DNA of 64,000 nucleotides from Petrosia ficiformis (Eukaryota > Porifera > Demospongiae > Haplosclerida > Petrosiidae), in contig OX345638.1 of NCBI GenBank assembly GCA_947044365.1, positions 3,243,201 to 3,307,200 of the forward strand. The letters are read 5' to 3'. This document shows positions 47,583 through 61,290 of this stretch, in pieces. The position numbers and the translations under genes are program-made. How positions within the stretch are numbered: position 1 is the stretch's first letter; the number at the start of each line of letters is the position of its first letter. The notes under the pieces were generated by a model. The model was not told the origin of the DNA. It was given only the letters and a program-made list of their open reading frames with translations, and ran no database searches.

Positions 47583-50500
47583 GTGACAGCTATTACCACC
47601 GTGACATTAGAGAATACTTCGACAGTGGTAACTGCTGTCACAGTAGTATCTATATTCACAATAGTCTCTACTCTCACAGTAGTCTCTACTGTCAGAATAG
47701 TCTCAACTGTCGCAGTAGCTATAATGTAAAGTTGGCAACAGCTGTTGCAGTAGTTTCTACAGTCAAAATTAGTGTCTACTGTGTCAGTAGTTTCAACTGT
47801 CACCGCAGTCTCTGCTGTCGCAGTAGTCTCAACTGTCACAGTTGTCTTTACTGTCACAGTGGTGACTTCTGTCACAGTTGTCTCTATAGTCAAAATAGTC
47901 TCTACTGTCACAATAGTCTCTACAGTCACAATTGTCTCTACAGTCAAAATAGTCTCCACTGTCACAATAATCTCTACTGGCACAATAATCTCCACTGTGA
48001 CAGTAGGCTCTACTGTCACAGTAGTCTCTACTGAGACAACTGTGACCATAGAGACTATTGTGACAGTAGAGACTATAGGCACTTGTGACAGTAGAGACTA
48101 CTGTGACAGTAGAGACTACTGTGACAGTATAGACTACTGTGACAATAGACTCTACTGTGACAGTACAGAATACAGTGACAATAGAGACTACTGTGATATT
48201 TGAGACTACTGCGACAGTAGATACTACTCTGACTGTAGAGACTACTGTGACAGCAGTTACCACTGGCAGTAAGGACTATTGTGACAGTGGAGAATTTCGT
48301 GACTATAGAGACTGTTGTGACAGTAGACTCTACTGTGACAGTACAGACTACAGTGACAGTTGAGACTACCCTGACATTTGAGACTACTGCGACAGTAGAG
48401 ACTATTGTGACTACAGAGACTACTGCGACAGAAGAAACAGAGGTGACAGTTGAAACTAATGTAAAAGTAGAGACATTTGTGACAGTAGAGATTATAGGCA
48501 CTTGTGACAGTAGAGACTACTGTGACAGTAGAGACCACTGTGACAATAGACTCTACTGTGAAAGTACAGACTAAAGTGACAGTTGAGACTACCCTGACAT
48601 TTGAGACTACTGCAACAGTAGAGACTACTCTGACAGTAGAGACTACTGTGACAGTAGAGACTATTGTGGCCATAGATACTTCTGTGACAGCAGTTAACAC
48701 TGGCAGTAAGGACTATTGTGACTGGAGACTTTTGTGACTATAGAGACTGTTGTGACAGTAGAGACTATAGGCACTTGTGGCAGTAGAGTCTACTGTGAAA
48801 GTAGAGACTACTGTGACAATAGAATCTACTGTGAGAGTAGAGACTACTGAGACAGCAGTTAGCACTGTGATGTTAGAGAACACTGCGACAGTAGATACTA
48901 CTCTGACTGTAGAGACTACTGTGATAGTAGAAACTATTGTGGCCATAGATACTTCTATGACAGCAGTTACCACTGGCAGTAAGGACTATTGTGACAGTGG
49001 AGACTTTTGTGACTATAGTGACTACTGTGTCGATAGACTCTATCTACTCTGACAGTAGAGTCTACAGTGACAGTAGAAACTACTGTGACAGTAGAGACTA
49101 TTGTGGGTATAGATACTTCTGTGACAACAGTTACCACTGTCGCAGTACAGACTGTTGGGACAGTAGAGACTATTGTGACAGTGGAGATTATTGTGATTAT
49201 AGAAAGTACTGTGACAGTAGAGACAATTGTGACAGTAGAGACAATTGTGACAGTAGAGACTATTGTGACTATAGAGACTGTTGTGACCGTAGAGATTATA
49301 TGCACATGTGACAGTAGAGACTATTGTGAGAATAGAGACTACTCTGACAATAGACTCTCCTGTGACAGTAGAGATTACAGTGACAGTGGAGACTACTGTG
49401 ACAGTAGAGACTACAGCGACAGCAGAGACAGCGGTGACAGTTGAAACTACTGTGACATTAGAGACTACTGCGACATGAGAGATTACAGTGACAGTGGAGA
49501 CTACTGTGACAGTAGAGACTACAGCGACAGCAGAGACAGCGGTGACACTTGAAACTACTGTGACATTAGAGACTACTGCGACATCAGAGATTACAGTGAC
49601 AGTGGAGATTACTGTGACAGTAGAGACGTTTGTGACAATAGACTAAACTCTGACAGTAGAGACTACAGTGACTGTAGAGACTACTCTAACAGTAGAGACT
49701 TACTGCGAATGCAGAGACAGCGGTGACAGTTGAAAGTACTGTGACAGTTAGAGACTTCTGTGACAATAGACTCTACTGAGAGAGTAGAGACTACTGTGAC
49801 AGCAATTACAACCGTGACATTAGAGAATATTGCGACAGTGGTAACTGCTGTCACAGTAATATCTATAGTCACAATAATCTCTACACTCACAGTAGTCTCT
49901 ACTGTCAGAATAGTCTCAACTGTCGCCGTAGCTATAATGTAAAGTTGGCAACAGCTGTTGCAGTAGTTTCTACAGTCAAAATTAGTGTCTACTGTAGCAG
50001 TAGTTTCAACTGTCACCGCAGTCTCTGCTGTCGCAGTAGTCTCAACTGTCACAGTTGTCTTTACTGTCACAGTGGTGACTGCTGTCACAGTAGTCTCTAT
50101 ACTCACAATAGTCTCTACTGTCAAAATAGTCTCCAATGTCACAATAGTCTATACTGTCACAATTGTCTCTACTGTCACAATTGTCTATACTGTCACAGTA
50201 GTCTCTATAGTCATAATAGTCTCTACTGTCACAATATTCTCTACTGTCACAATTGTCTGTACTGTCACAATTGTCTCTACTGTCACAGTACTTTCTATAA
50301 TCGCAATTGTCTCTAATGTCAAAATTGTATCTACTGTCACAATTGTCTCTACTGTAACAGTAGTCTCTACTTTCACAGTAGTCTCTACGGTCACAGGTGC
50401 CTATAGTCTCTACAGTCACAACAGTCGCTGTAGTAACAATAGTCTCCACTGTCACAATTGTCTATACTGTCACAGTTGTCTCTATAGTCACAATAGTCTC

Positions 50501-53500
50501 TACTGTCACAATAGTCTCTACAGTCACAATTGTCTCTACAGTCAAACATTGTCTCTACAGTCACAGTAGTTTCTATAGTCAGAATTGTCTACTGTCGCTG
50601 CAGTCTCAGATGTCGCAGTAGTCTCTTATATCACGGTGGTAACTGCTGTCACAGTAGTCTCTACAGTTACAACAGTCTCTACTGTTACAATAATTTCAAC
50701 TGTCACCGCAGTATCTGCTATCGCGGTAGTCTCTACTATCACAGTTGTCTACCGTCAAAGAAAGTTTCTACTGTCACAGTAGAGTCTATATTCACAGTAG
50801 TCTCTACTCTCACAGTAGTCTCTATGGTCACGTGCCTATAGTCTCTACTGTCATAATAGTATCTATAGTCACAATAGTCTCTGCTGTCACAATAATCTCT
50901 ACTGTTACAGTAGTTTCTATATTCACAATATTCTCTACTGTCACAACTGTATCTACTGTCACAATTGTCTCTACTCTCACCGTAGTCTCTACTGTCACAG
51001 TAGAGTCTATTATCGCAGTAGTCTACTCTCACCGTAGTCTATACTGTCACAAGTGCCTAAAGTCTCTAGTGTCACAATAGTGTGTATAGTCACAATAGTC
51101 TCCACTGTCACAATAATCTCTACGGGCACAATAGTCTCCACTGTCACAGTAATCACTACTGTCACAGTAGCACAGTGGTAACTGCTGTCACAGTAGTATC
51201 TATAGTGACAATAGTCTCTACTGTCACAGTAGACTCTACTCTCAGAGTAGTCCCAGATGTTGCAGTCGAGGCAATTGTGACAGTTGAAACTACTGTGACA
51301 GTAGAGACTACTGTGACATTAGAGACTACTGTGACATCAGAGACTGCGGTGACAGTTGAAACTACTGTGACTGTTAAAGACTATTGTGAGTGTAGACCAT
51401 TGACAGTAGAGACTACTGTGACAATACACTCTACTGTCACAGTAGAGACTACAGTGACAGCAGTTACCACCGTGACATTAGAGACTACTGCGACAGCGGC
51501 GACTGCAGTGACAGTTAGAGACTATTGTGACTATAGAGACAGTTGTGACAGTAGAGACTATAGGCACTTGTGACAGTAGAGACTACTGTGAAAGTAGAGA
51601 CTACTGTGACAATAGAATCTACTGTGAGGGTAGAGACTACTGAGACAGCAGTTAGCACTGTGATGTTAGAGAACACTGCGACAGTAGATACTACTCTGAC
51701 TGTAGAGACTACTGTGATAGTAGAAACTATTGTGGCTATAGATACTTCTATGACAGCAGTTACCACTGGCAGTAAGGACTATTGTGACAGTGGAGACTTT
51801 TTGTGACTATAGTGCCTATTGTGTCGATAGACTCTATCTACTCTGACAGTAGAGTCTACAGTGACAGTAGAAACTACTGTGACAGTAGAGACTATTGTGG
51901 GTATAGATACTTCTGTGACAACAGTTACCACTGTGGCAGTACAGACTATTGGGACAGTAGAGACTATTGTGACAGTGGAGATTATTGTGATTATAGAAAG
52001 TACTGTGACAGTAGAGACAATTGTGACAGTAGAGACAATTGTGACAGTAGAGACTATTGTGACTATAGAGACTGTTGTGACCGTAGAGATTATATGCACA
52101 TGTGACAGTAGAGACTATTGTGAGAATAGAGACTACTCTGACAATAGACTCTCCTGTGACAGTAGAGATTACAGTGACAGTGGAGACTACTGTGACAGTA
52201 GAGACTACAGCGACAGCAGAGACAGCGGTGACAGTTGAAACTACTGTGACATTAGAGACTACTGCGACATCAGAGATTACAGTGACAGTGGAGATTACTG
52301 TGACAGTAGAGACGTTTGTGACAATAGACTAAACTCTGACAGTAGAGACTACAGTGACAGTAGAGACTACTCTAACAGTAGAGACTTACTGCGAATGCAG
52401 AGACAGCGGTGACAGTTGAAAGTACTGGAACAGTTAGAGACTTCTGTGACAATAGACTCTACTGAGAGAGTAGAGACTACTGTGACAGCAATTACCACCG
52501 TGACATTAGAGAATACTGCGACAGTGGTAACTGCTGTCACAGTAATATCTATAGTCACAATAGTCTCTACACTCACAGAAGTCTCTACTGTCAGAATAGT
52601 CTCAACTGTCGCAGTAGCTATAATGTAAAGTTGGCAACAGCTGTTGCAGTAGTTTCTACAGTCAAAATTAGTGTCTACTGTAGCAGTAGTTTCAACTGTC
52701 ACCGCAGTCTCTGCTGTCGCAGTAGTCTCAACTGTCACAGTTGTCTTTACTGTCACAGTGGTGACTGCTGTCACAGTAGTCTCTATACTCACAATAGTCT
52801 CTACTGTGACAATAGTCTCCAATGTCACAATTGTCTCTAATGTCAAAATTGTATCTACTGTCACAATTGTCTCTACTGTAACGGTAGTCTCTACTTTCAC
52901 AGTAGTCTCTACGGTCACGGGTGCCTATAGTCTCTACAGTCACAACAGTCGCTGTAGTAACAATAGTCTCCACTGTCACAATTGTCTATACTGTCACAGT
53001 TGTCTTTATAGTCAAAATAGTCTCTACTGTCACAATAGTCTCTACAGTCACAATTGTCTCTACAGTCAAACATTGTCTTTACAGTCACAGTAGTTTCTAT
53101 AGTCAGAATTGTCTACTGTCGCTGCAGTCTCAGATGTCGCAGTAGTCTCTTATATCACGGTGGTAACTGCTGTCACAGTAGTCTCTACTGTCACAACAGT
53201 CTCTACTGTTACAATAATTTCAACTGTCACCGGAGTATCTGCTATCGCAGTAGTCTCTACTTTCACAGTTGTCTACCGTCAAAGTAAGTTTCTACTGTCA
53301 CAGTAGTCTCTAATGTCAGAGTAGAGTCTATATTCACAGTAGTCTCTACTCTCACAGTAGTCTCTACGGTCACGTGCCTATAGTCTCTACTGTCATAATA
53401 GTATCTATAGTCACAATAGTCTCTGCTGTCACAATAATCTCTACTGTTACAGTAGTTTCTATATTCACAATATTCTCTACTGTCACAACTGTATCTACTG

Positions 53501-56500
53501 TCACAATTGTCTCTACTCTCACCGTAGTCTCTACTGTCACAGTAGAGTCTATAATCACAGTAGTCTACTCTCACAGTAGTCTATACTGTCACAAGTGCCT
53601 AAAGTCTCTGGTGTCACAATAATCTGTATAGTCACAATAGTCTCCACTGTCACAATAATCTCTACGGGCACAATTGTCTCCACTGTCACAGTAGTCACTA
53701 CTGTCACAGTAGCACAGTGGTAACTGCTGTCACAGTAGTATCTATAGTGACAATAGTCTCTACTGTCACAGTAGACTCTACTCTCAGAGTAGTCCCACAT
53801 GTCGCAGTAGTCTCTTATATCACGGTGGTAACTGCTGTCACAGTAGTATCTACTCTCAGAACAGTCTCTACTGTCACAATAATTTCAACTGTCACCGCTA
53901 TCGCTGTAGTCCCTACTATCACAGTTGTCTACCGTCAAAGTAGTGTCTACTGTCACATAGTCTCTACTGTCAGAGTAGAGTCTATTGTCACAGTAGTCTC
54001 TACTGCCAGTAGTTTCTGACAAAATAGTCTCTGTCACAGTAGTTTCAACTGTCCCGCTGTCTCTGCCACAGTAGTTTCAACATTCATCGCTGTCTCTTCT
54101 GTCGCAGTAATCTCTAGGTGACAGTAGAGACAACAGAGAGAGTAGAGACTACTGTGACAGTTGAAACTATTGTGACAGTGGAGACTCCTGTGACAGTAGT
54201 CTCTTGTCACAGTAGAGACTAATGTGACAGCAGTTACCCTCGTGACATTAGAAACTACTGCGACAGCAGAGACTGCAGTGACAGTAGAGGATATTGTGAC
54301 TATAGAGATACTGTGAGAGTAGAGACAATTGTTACAGAGACTATTGTGACAGTAGAGACTATTGTGACAATAGAGACTACTGAGATATTAGAGACAATTG
54401 TGACAGTCGAGGCAATTGTGACAGTTGAAACTACTATGACAGTAGTGACTAATGCGACATCAAATTCCGGTGAGATTTGAAACTACTGTGACTGTTAAAG
54501 ACTATTGGTGACAGTAGACTATTGACAGTAGAGACTACTGTGACAATACACTCTACTGTCAGAGTAGAGACTGCTGTGAAAGCAATGTCCACCGTGACAT
54601 TAGATACTACTGCGACAGCAGCGACTGCAATGACAGTAGAGACTATTGTGACTATAGAGACTGTTTTGACAGTAGAGACTATAGGATCTTGGACAGTAGA
54701 GACTACTGTGAGAGTAGAGACTACTGTGACAATAGACTCTACTGGGACAGTAGTGACTTCTGTTACAGTAGAGACAATTGTGACAGTAGAGACTATTGCA
54801 ACAGTAGAGACTATTGCGAGAGTAGAGACTACCGTGACAGCAATTACCACCGTGATATTAGAGAATACTTCGACAGTGGTAACTGCTGTCACAGTAATAT
54901 CTATAGTCACAATAGTCTCTACACTCACTGTAGTCTCTACTGTCAGAATAGTCTCAACTGTCGCAGTAGCTATAATGTAAAGTTGGCAACAGCTGTTGCA
55001 GTAGTTTCTACAGTCAAATATAGTGTCTACTGTGGCAGTAGTTTCAACTGTCGCCGCAGTCTCTGCTGTCGCAGTAGTCTCAACTGTCACAGTTGTCTTT
55101 ACTGTCACAGTGGTGACTGCTGTCACAGTAGTCTCTATATTCACAATAGTCTCTACTCTCAAAATAGTCTCCAATGTCACAATTGTCTATACTGTCACAA
55201 TTGTCTCTACTGTCACAATTGTCTATACTGTCAGAGTAGTCTCTATAGTCACAATAGTCTCTACTGTCACAATATTCTCTACTGTCACAATTGTCTGTAC
55301 TGTCACAGTTGTTTCTATAGTCACAATAGTCTCTACTGTCACAATAGTCTCTACAGTCACGATTGTCTCTACAGTCAACAATTGTCTCTACAGTCACAGT
55401 AGTTTCTATAGTCACAATTGTCTATTGCCTCTGCAGTCTCAGATGTCGCAGTAGTCTCTTATATCACGGTGGTAACTGCTGTCACAGTAGTCTTTAATGT
55501 CACAACAGTCTCTACTGTTACAATAATTTCAACTGTCACCGGAGTATCTGCTATCGCAGTAGTCTCTACTATCACAGTTGTCTACCGTCAAAGTAGTTTC
55601 TACTGTCACAGTAGTCTCTAATGTCAGAGTAGAGTCTATATTCACAGTAGTCTCTACTCTCACAGTAGTCGCTGCTGTCACGTGCCTATAGTCTCTACTG
55701 TCATAATAGTATCTATAGTCACAATAGTCTCCGCTGTCACAATAATCTCTACTGTTACAGTAGTTTCTATATTCACAATATTCTCTACTGTCACAACTGT
55801 ATCTACTGTCACAATTGTCTCTACTCTCACCGTTGTCTCTACTGTCCCAGTAGAGTCTATTATCACAGTAGTCTACTCTCACAGTAGTCTATACTGTCAC
55901 AAGTGCCTAAAGCCTCTAGTGTCACAATAGTCTGTATAGTCACAATAGTCTCCACTGTCACAGTAGTCACTAATGTCACAGTAGCACAGTGGTAACTGCT
56001 GTCACAGTAGTACCTATAGTGACAATAGTCTCTACTGTCACAGTAGACTCTACTCTCAGAGTAGTCCCAGATGTCGCAGTAGTCTCTTATATCACGGTGG
56101 TAACTGCTGTCACAGTAGTCTCTACTGTCAGAACAGTCTCTATACTGTCACAATAATTTCAACTGTCACCGCTATCGCTGTAGTCCCTACAATCACAGTT
56201 GTCTACCGTCAAAGTAGTTTCTACAGTCACATAGTCTCTACTGTCAGAGAAGAGTCTATTGTCACAGTAGTCTCTACTGCCAGTAGTTTCTGACAAAATA
56301 GTCTCTGTCACAGTAGTTTCAACTGTCACGCTGTCTCTGCTGTCGCAGTAATCTCTAGGTGACAGTAGAGACAACAGAGAGAGTAGAGACTACTGTGACA
56401 GTTGAAACTACTGTGACAGTGGAGACTCCTGTGACAGTAGTCTCTTGTCACAGTAGAGACTAATGTGACAGCAGTTACCCTCGTGACATTAGAAACTACT

Positions 56501-59432
56501 GCGACAGCAGAGACTGCAGTGACAGTAGAGGATATTGTGACTATAGAGATACTATGAGAGTAGAGACAATTGTGACCTTAGAGACTATTGTGACAGTAGA
56601 GACTATTGTGACTATAGAGACTACTGTGACAGTAGAGACAATTGTGACCATCGAGGCAATTGTGACAGTTGAAACTACTGTGACAGTAGAGACTACTGCG
56701 ACATCAAACTGCGGTGAGATTTGAAACTACAGTGACTGTTAAAGACTATTGGTGACAGTAGACTATTGACAGTAGAGACTACTGTGACAATACACTCTAC
56801 TGTCACAGTAGAGACTGCAATTTCCACCGTGACATTAGAGACTACTGCGACAGCAGCGACTGCAATGACAGTGAAGACTACAGCGACAGTGGAGACTACT
56901 GTGACAGTAGTGACTACAGCGACAGCAGAGACAGCGGTGACAGTTGAAACTACTGTGACATTAGAGACTACTGCGACATCAGTTGAAACTACTGTGACTG
57001 TTAAAGACTATTGTGACAGTAGACCATTGACAGTAGAGACTATTGTGACAATACACTCTACTGTCACAGTAGAGACTACAGTGACAGCAGTTACCACCGT
57101 GACATTAGAGACTACTGCGACAGCAGTGACTGCAGTGACAGTTAGAGACTATTGTGACTATAGATACAGTTGTGACAGTAGAGACTATAGGCACTTGTGA
57201 CAGTAGAGACTACTGTGAGAGTAGAGAGTACTGTGACAATAGACTCTACTGTGACAGTAGTGAATACTGTTACAGTAGAGACAATTGTGACAGTAGAGAC
57301 AATTGTGACAGTGGAGACTTCTGCGACAGTAGTGACTATTGTGACTATAGTCTCTACGGTGACAGTAGAGACCATTGTGATGTGACAGTAGAGACTACTG
57401 TGACAGTAGAGACTTTTGTGACAATAGACTAAACACTGACAGTAGAGACTACAGTGACTGTAGAGACTACTCTAACAGTAGAGACTTACGGCGACAGCAG
57501 AGACAGCGGTGACAGTTGAAACTACTGTGACAGTTAGAGACTACTGTGAAAATGGACTCTACTGTGAGAGTAGAGACTACTGTGACAGAAATTACCACCG
57601 TGACATTAGAGAATACTGCGACAGTGGTAACTGCTGTCACAGTAATATCTATAGTCACAATTGTCTTTACTGTAACAGTAGTCTCTACTTTCACAGTAGT
57701 CTCTACGGTCACGGGTGCCTATAGTCTCTACAGTCACAACAGTCTCTGTAGTAATAATGCTCTCCACTGTCACAATTGTCTCTACTGTCACAGTTGTCTC
57801 TATAGTCACAATAGTCTCTACTGTCACAATAGTCTCTACAGTCACAATTGTCTCTACAGTCAACAATTGTCTCTACAGTCACAGTAGTTTCTATAGTCAC
57901 AACTGTCTACTGTCACTGCAGTCTCAGATGTCGCAGTAGTCTCTTATATCACGGTGGTAACTGCTGTCACAGTAGTCTCTACTGTCACAACAGTCTCTAC
58001 TGTTACAATAATTTCAACTGTCACCGCAGCATCTGCTATCGCAGTAGTCTCTACTATCACAGTTGTCTACCGTCTAAGTAGTTTCTACTGTCACAGTAGT
58101 CTCTAATGTCACAGTAGCACAGTTGTAACTGCTGTCACAGTAGTATCTATAGTGACAATAGTCTCTACTGTCACAGTAGACTCTACTCTCAGAGTAGTCT
58201 CAAATGTCGCAGTAGTCTCTTATATCACGGTTGTAACGGCTGTCACAGTAGTCTCTACTCTCAGAACAGTCTCTACTGTCACAATAATTTCAACTGTCAC
58301 CGCTATCGCTGTAGTCCCTACAATCACAGTTTTATACTGTCAAAGTAGTTTCTACTGTCACATAGTCTCTACTGTCAGAGAAGAGTCTATTGTCACAGTA
58401 GTCTCTACTGCCAGTAGTTTCTGACAAAATAGTCTCTGTCACAGAAGTTTCCACTGTCACCTCTGTCTCTGCTGTCGCAGTAGACTCTATAGTCACAATA
58501 ATCTTTACAGTCACAATTTTCTCTATTGTCACAGTAGTTTCAACATTCACCGCTGTCCCTGCTGTCGCAGTAATCTCTAGGTGACAGTAGAGACTACAGA
58601 GAGAGTAGAGACTACTGGGACAGTTGAAACTACTGTGACAGTGGAGACTCCTGTGACAGTAGTCTCGTCACAGTAGAGACTAATGTGACAGCAGTTACCC
58701 TCGTGACATTAGAAACTACTGCGACAGCAGAGACTGCATTGACAGTAGAGTATATTGTTACTATAGAGATACTGTGACAGTAGAGACAATTGTGACCTTA
58801 GAGACTATTGTGACAGTATAGACTATTGTGGCCATAAATACTTCTTTGACAGCAGTTACCACTGGCAGTAAGGACTATTGTGACAGTGGAGACTTTGTGA
58901 CTATAAAGACTGTTGTGACAGTTGAGACTATAGGCACTCGTGACAGTAGAGACAACTGAAAGAGTAGAGACTACTGTTACAGTAGAGACAATTGTGACAG
59001 TAGATACAATTTTGACATTAGAGAAAATTGTGATTATGGAAAGTACTGTGACAGTAGAGACAATTGTGACAGTACAGACAATTGTGACAGTAGAGAATAT
59101 TGTGACAGTAGAGACTATTGTGAGTATAAAGACAACTGTGACAGAAGTCACCACTGTGACAGTAAAGACAACTGTGACATTTGAGACTGCTGCGACAGCA
59201 GAGACTGCGGTGACAGTTGAAACTACTGCCACAGTAGACACTGATTTTGACTGTAGAAACTACTGCAACAGCTGTTGCCAACTTTACATTATAGCTACTG
59301 CGACAGTTGAGACTATTCTGACAGTAGAGACTACTGTGAGAGTAGAGACTATTGTGACTATAGATACTACTGTGACAGCAGTTACCACTGTCGCAGTATT
59401 CTCTAATGTCACGGCGGTAATAGCTGTCACAG
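47583..59432. repeat. Six 59-bp foldback junctions at plus-to-minus switches
   Basis: Copies at 47583-47641, 49796-49854, 52482-52540, 54834-54892, 57582-57640 and, in reverse complement, 59374-59432. Each is 59 bases: left arm GTGACAGCAATTACCAC, a 25-base centre containing GACATTAGAGAATAC, and right arm GTGGTAACTGCTGTCAC. The arms are near-perfect complements. The left side matches ordinary plus-orientation array and the right side ordinary minus-orientation array, so each copy is the hinge of an inverted block. Confidence 0.85.
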
Positions 59433-61290
59433 TAGTCTCTACTCTCACAGTAGAGTCTATTGTCACAGTAGTCTCTAACTGTAACAGCACTTTCAATTGT
59501 CTCTACTGTTAGAGTTTAGTCTATTGTCACAATAGTCTCTACTGTCACAGTAGTCTGTACTGTCACATCACAATAGTTTCTACTGTCACCGTAGAGACTA
59601 TAGTCACAATAGTCTCTACTGTCGCGATAATCTCTACTGTCACAATTGTCTCTACTGTCACAATTGTCTCTACTGTAACAGTATTCACTACTGTCACAGT
59701 AGAGTCTATTGTCACAGTACTCTCTACTCTCACAGTAGTCTCTACTGTCACAAGTGCCTATAGTCTCTACTGTCACAACTGTCTCTATAGTCACAATAAT
59801 CTCTAACTGTCGCTGCAGTCGCTGCAGTCGCAGTAGTCTCTAATGTCACGATGGTAACTGCTGTCACTGTAGTCTCTACTGTGACAGTAGTGTGTATTTT
59901 CACAGTAGTCTCTTCTGTCAATGGTCTATTGTCACAATAGTCTTTAACTGTCATAGTAGTTTCAACTGTCACCGCAGTCTCTGATGTCGCAGTAGTCTCT
60001 AATGTCACAGTAGTTTGAAATGTCACCGCTTTCTCTGCTGTCACTGTAGTCTCTACTCTCACGAGAGTCTTTTGTCAGAGTAGTCTATTCTCAATATAGT
60101 CTCGGCTGTCACATGTGCCTATAGTCTCTACTGTCATAACAGTTTCTATAGTCACAATAGTCTCAACTGTCACTATTGTTTCTACTGTCAAGGAGGTAAC
60201 AGTGGTCACAGTAGTATCTACAATCACAGTAGTTTCCACAGTCAGAGTAGTCTCGACTGTCACCGTGGTAACTCCTGTCACAGTAGTCTCAACTGTCGCT
60301 ATAGTCGCCACATTCACAATAGTCTATACTGCCACAATTGTCTCCACTGTCACAATTGTTTTTACTGTCACAATAGTCTCCACTCTCACAATAGTCTCTA
60401 CAGTCAAAATAGTCTCAGCTGTCACAGTAGTCTCTATTATCACAATATTGCCTACTGGCAATGCAGTCTCTGCTGTCGCTGTGTTCTCTAATGTCACAAT
60501 AGTCTCTACTGTCACAATTGACTCTACTCTCAGAGTAGTCTCTATAGTCACAGTAGTCTCTATAGTCACAATAGTCTCCAATGTCACAAAGGTCTCTACT
60601 GTCACAATAGTCTCCACTGTCACAATAGTCTCTACTCTCAATAATCTATACTGTCGCAATAGTCTCTACTGTCAAAATAGTCTCTAATGTCAAAATTGTC
60701 TCTACTGTAACAGTAGTCACTACTGTCACAGTAGAGTCTATTGTCACAGCAGTCTCTATTCTCACAGTAGTCTCTACTGTCACAAGTGCCTATAGTCTCT
60801 ACTGTCACTGAAGTCGCTGCTGTCGCAGTAGTCTCTAATATCACAGTGGTAACTGCTCCCTGTAGTCTCTACTGTGATGTCACAGTAGTCTTTACTGTCA
60901 CAACAGTCTCTACTGTCACAATAATTTCAACTGTCACCGCAGTATCTACTATCGCAGTAGTCTCTACTATGACAGTTGTCTACCGTCAAAGTAGTTTCTA
61001 GTGTCACAGTATTCTCTACTGTCACAGTAGAGTTTATTGTCACAGTAGTCTCTACTGCCAGTAGTCTTCTGACACAATAGTCTCTACTGTCACAATAGTT
61101 TCCACTGTCACAATAGTCTCTACTGTCACAATTGTATCTACTGTCACAATTGTCTCTACTCTCACAGTAGTCTCTACTGTGACAGGAGAGTCTATTATCA
61201 GAGTAGTCTATTCTCACAATAGTCTCTACTGTCACATGTGCCTATAGTCTCTACTGTCACAACAGTCTCTATAGTCACAATAGTCTCAAC
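47583..61290. repeat. 18-bp minisatellite, right half with alternating orientation
   Basis: The same 18-base unit continues, but blocks alternate between GTAGAGACTAC and its complement GTAGTCTCTAC. Approximate blocks: minus 47640-48025, plus to 49810, minus to 51260, plus to 52500, minus to 54110, plus to 54850, minus to 56355, plus to 57600, minus to 58575, plus to 59390, minus to 61290. Large copies repeat inside: 49067-49444 is nearly identical to 51861-52238, and a minus-type block beginning near 50833 reappears at 53374 and 55682. Together these form palindrome-containing higher-order repeats of about 2.3-2.8 kb. Confidence 0.9.

Noticed and set aside
32756..61290. CRISPR array
   Set aside because: The repeats are directly adjacent without unique spacers, the sequence is eukaryotic, and no cas genes are present.
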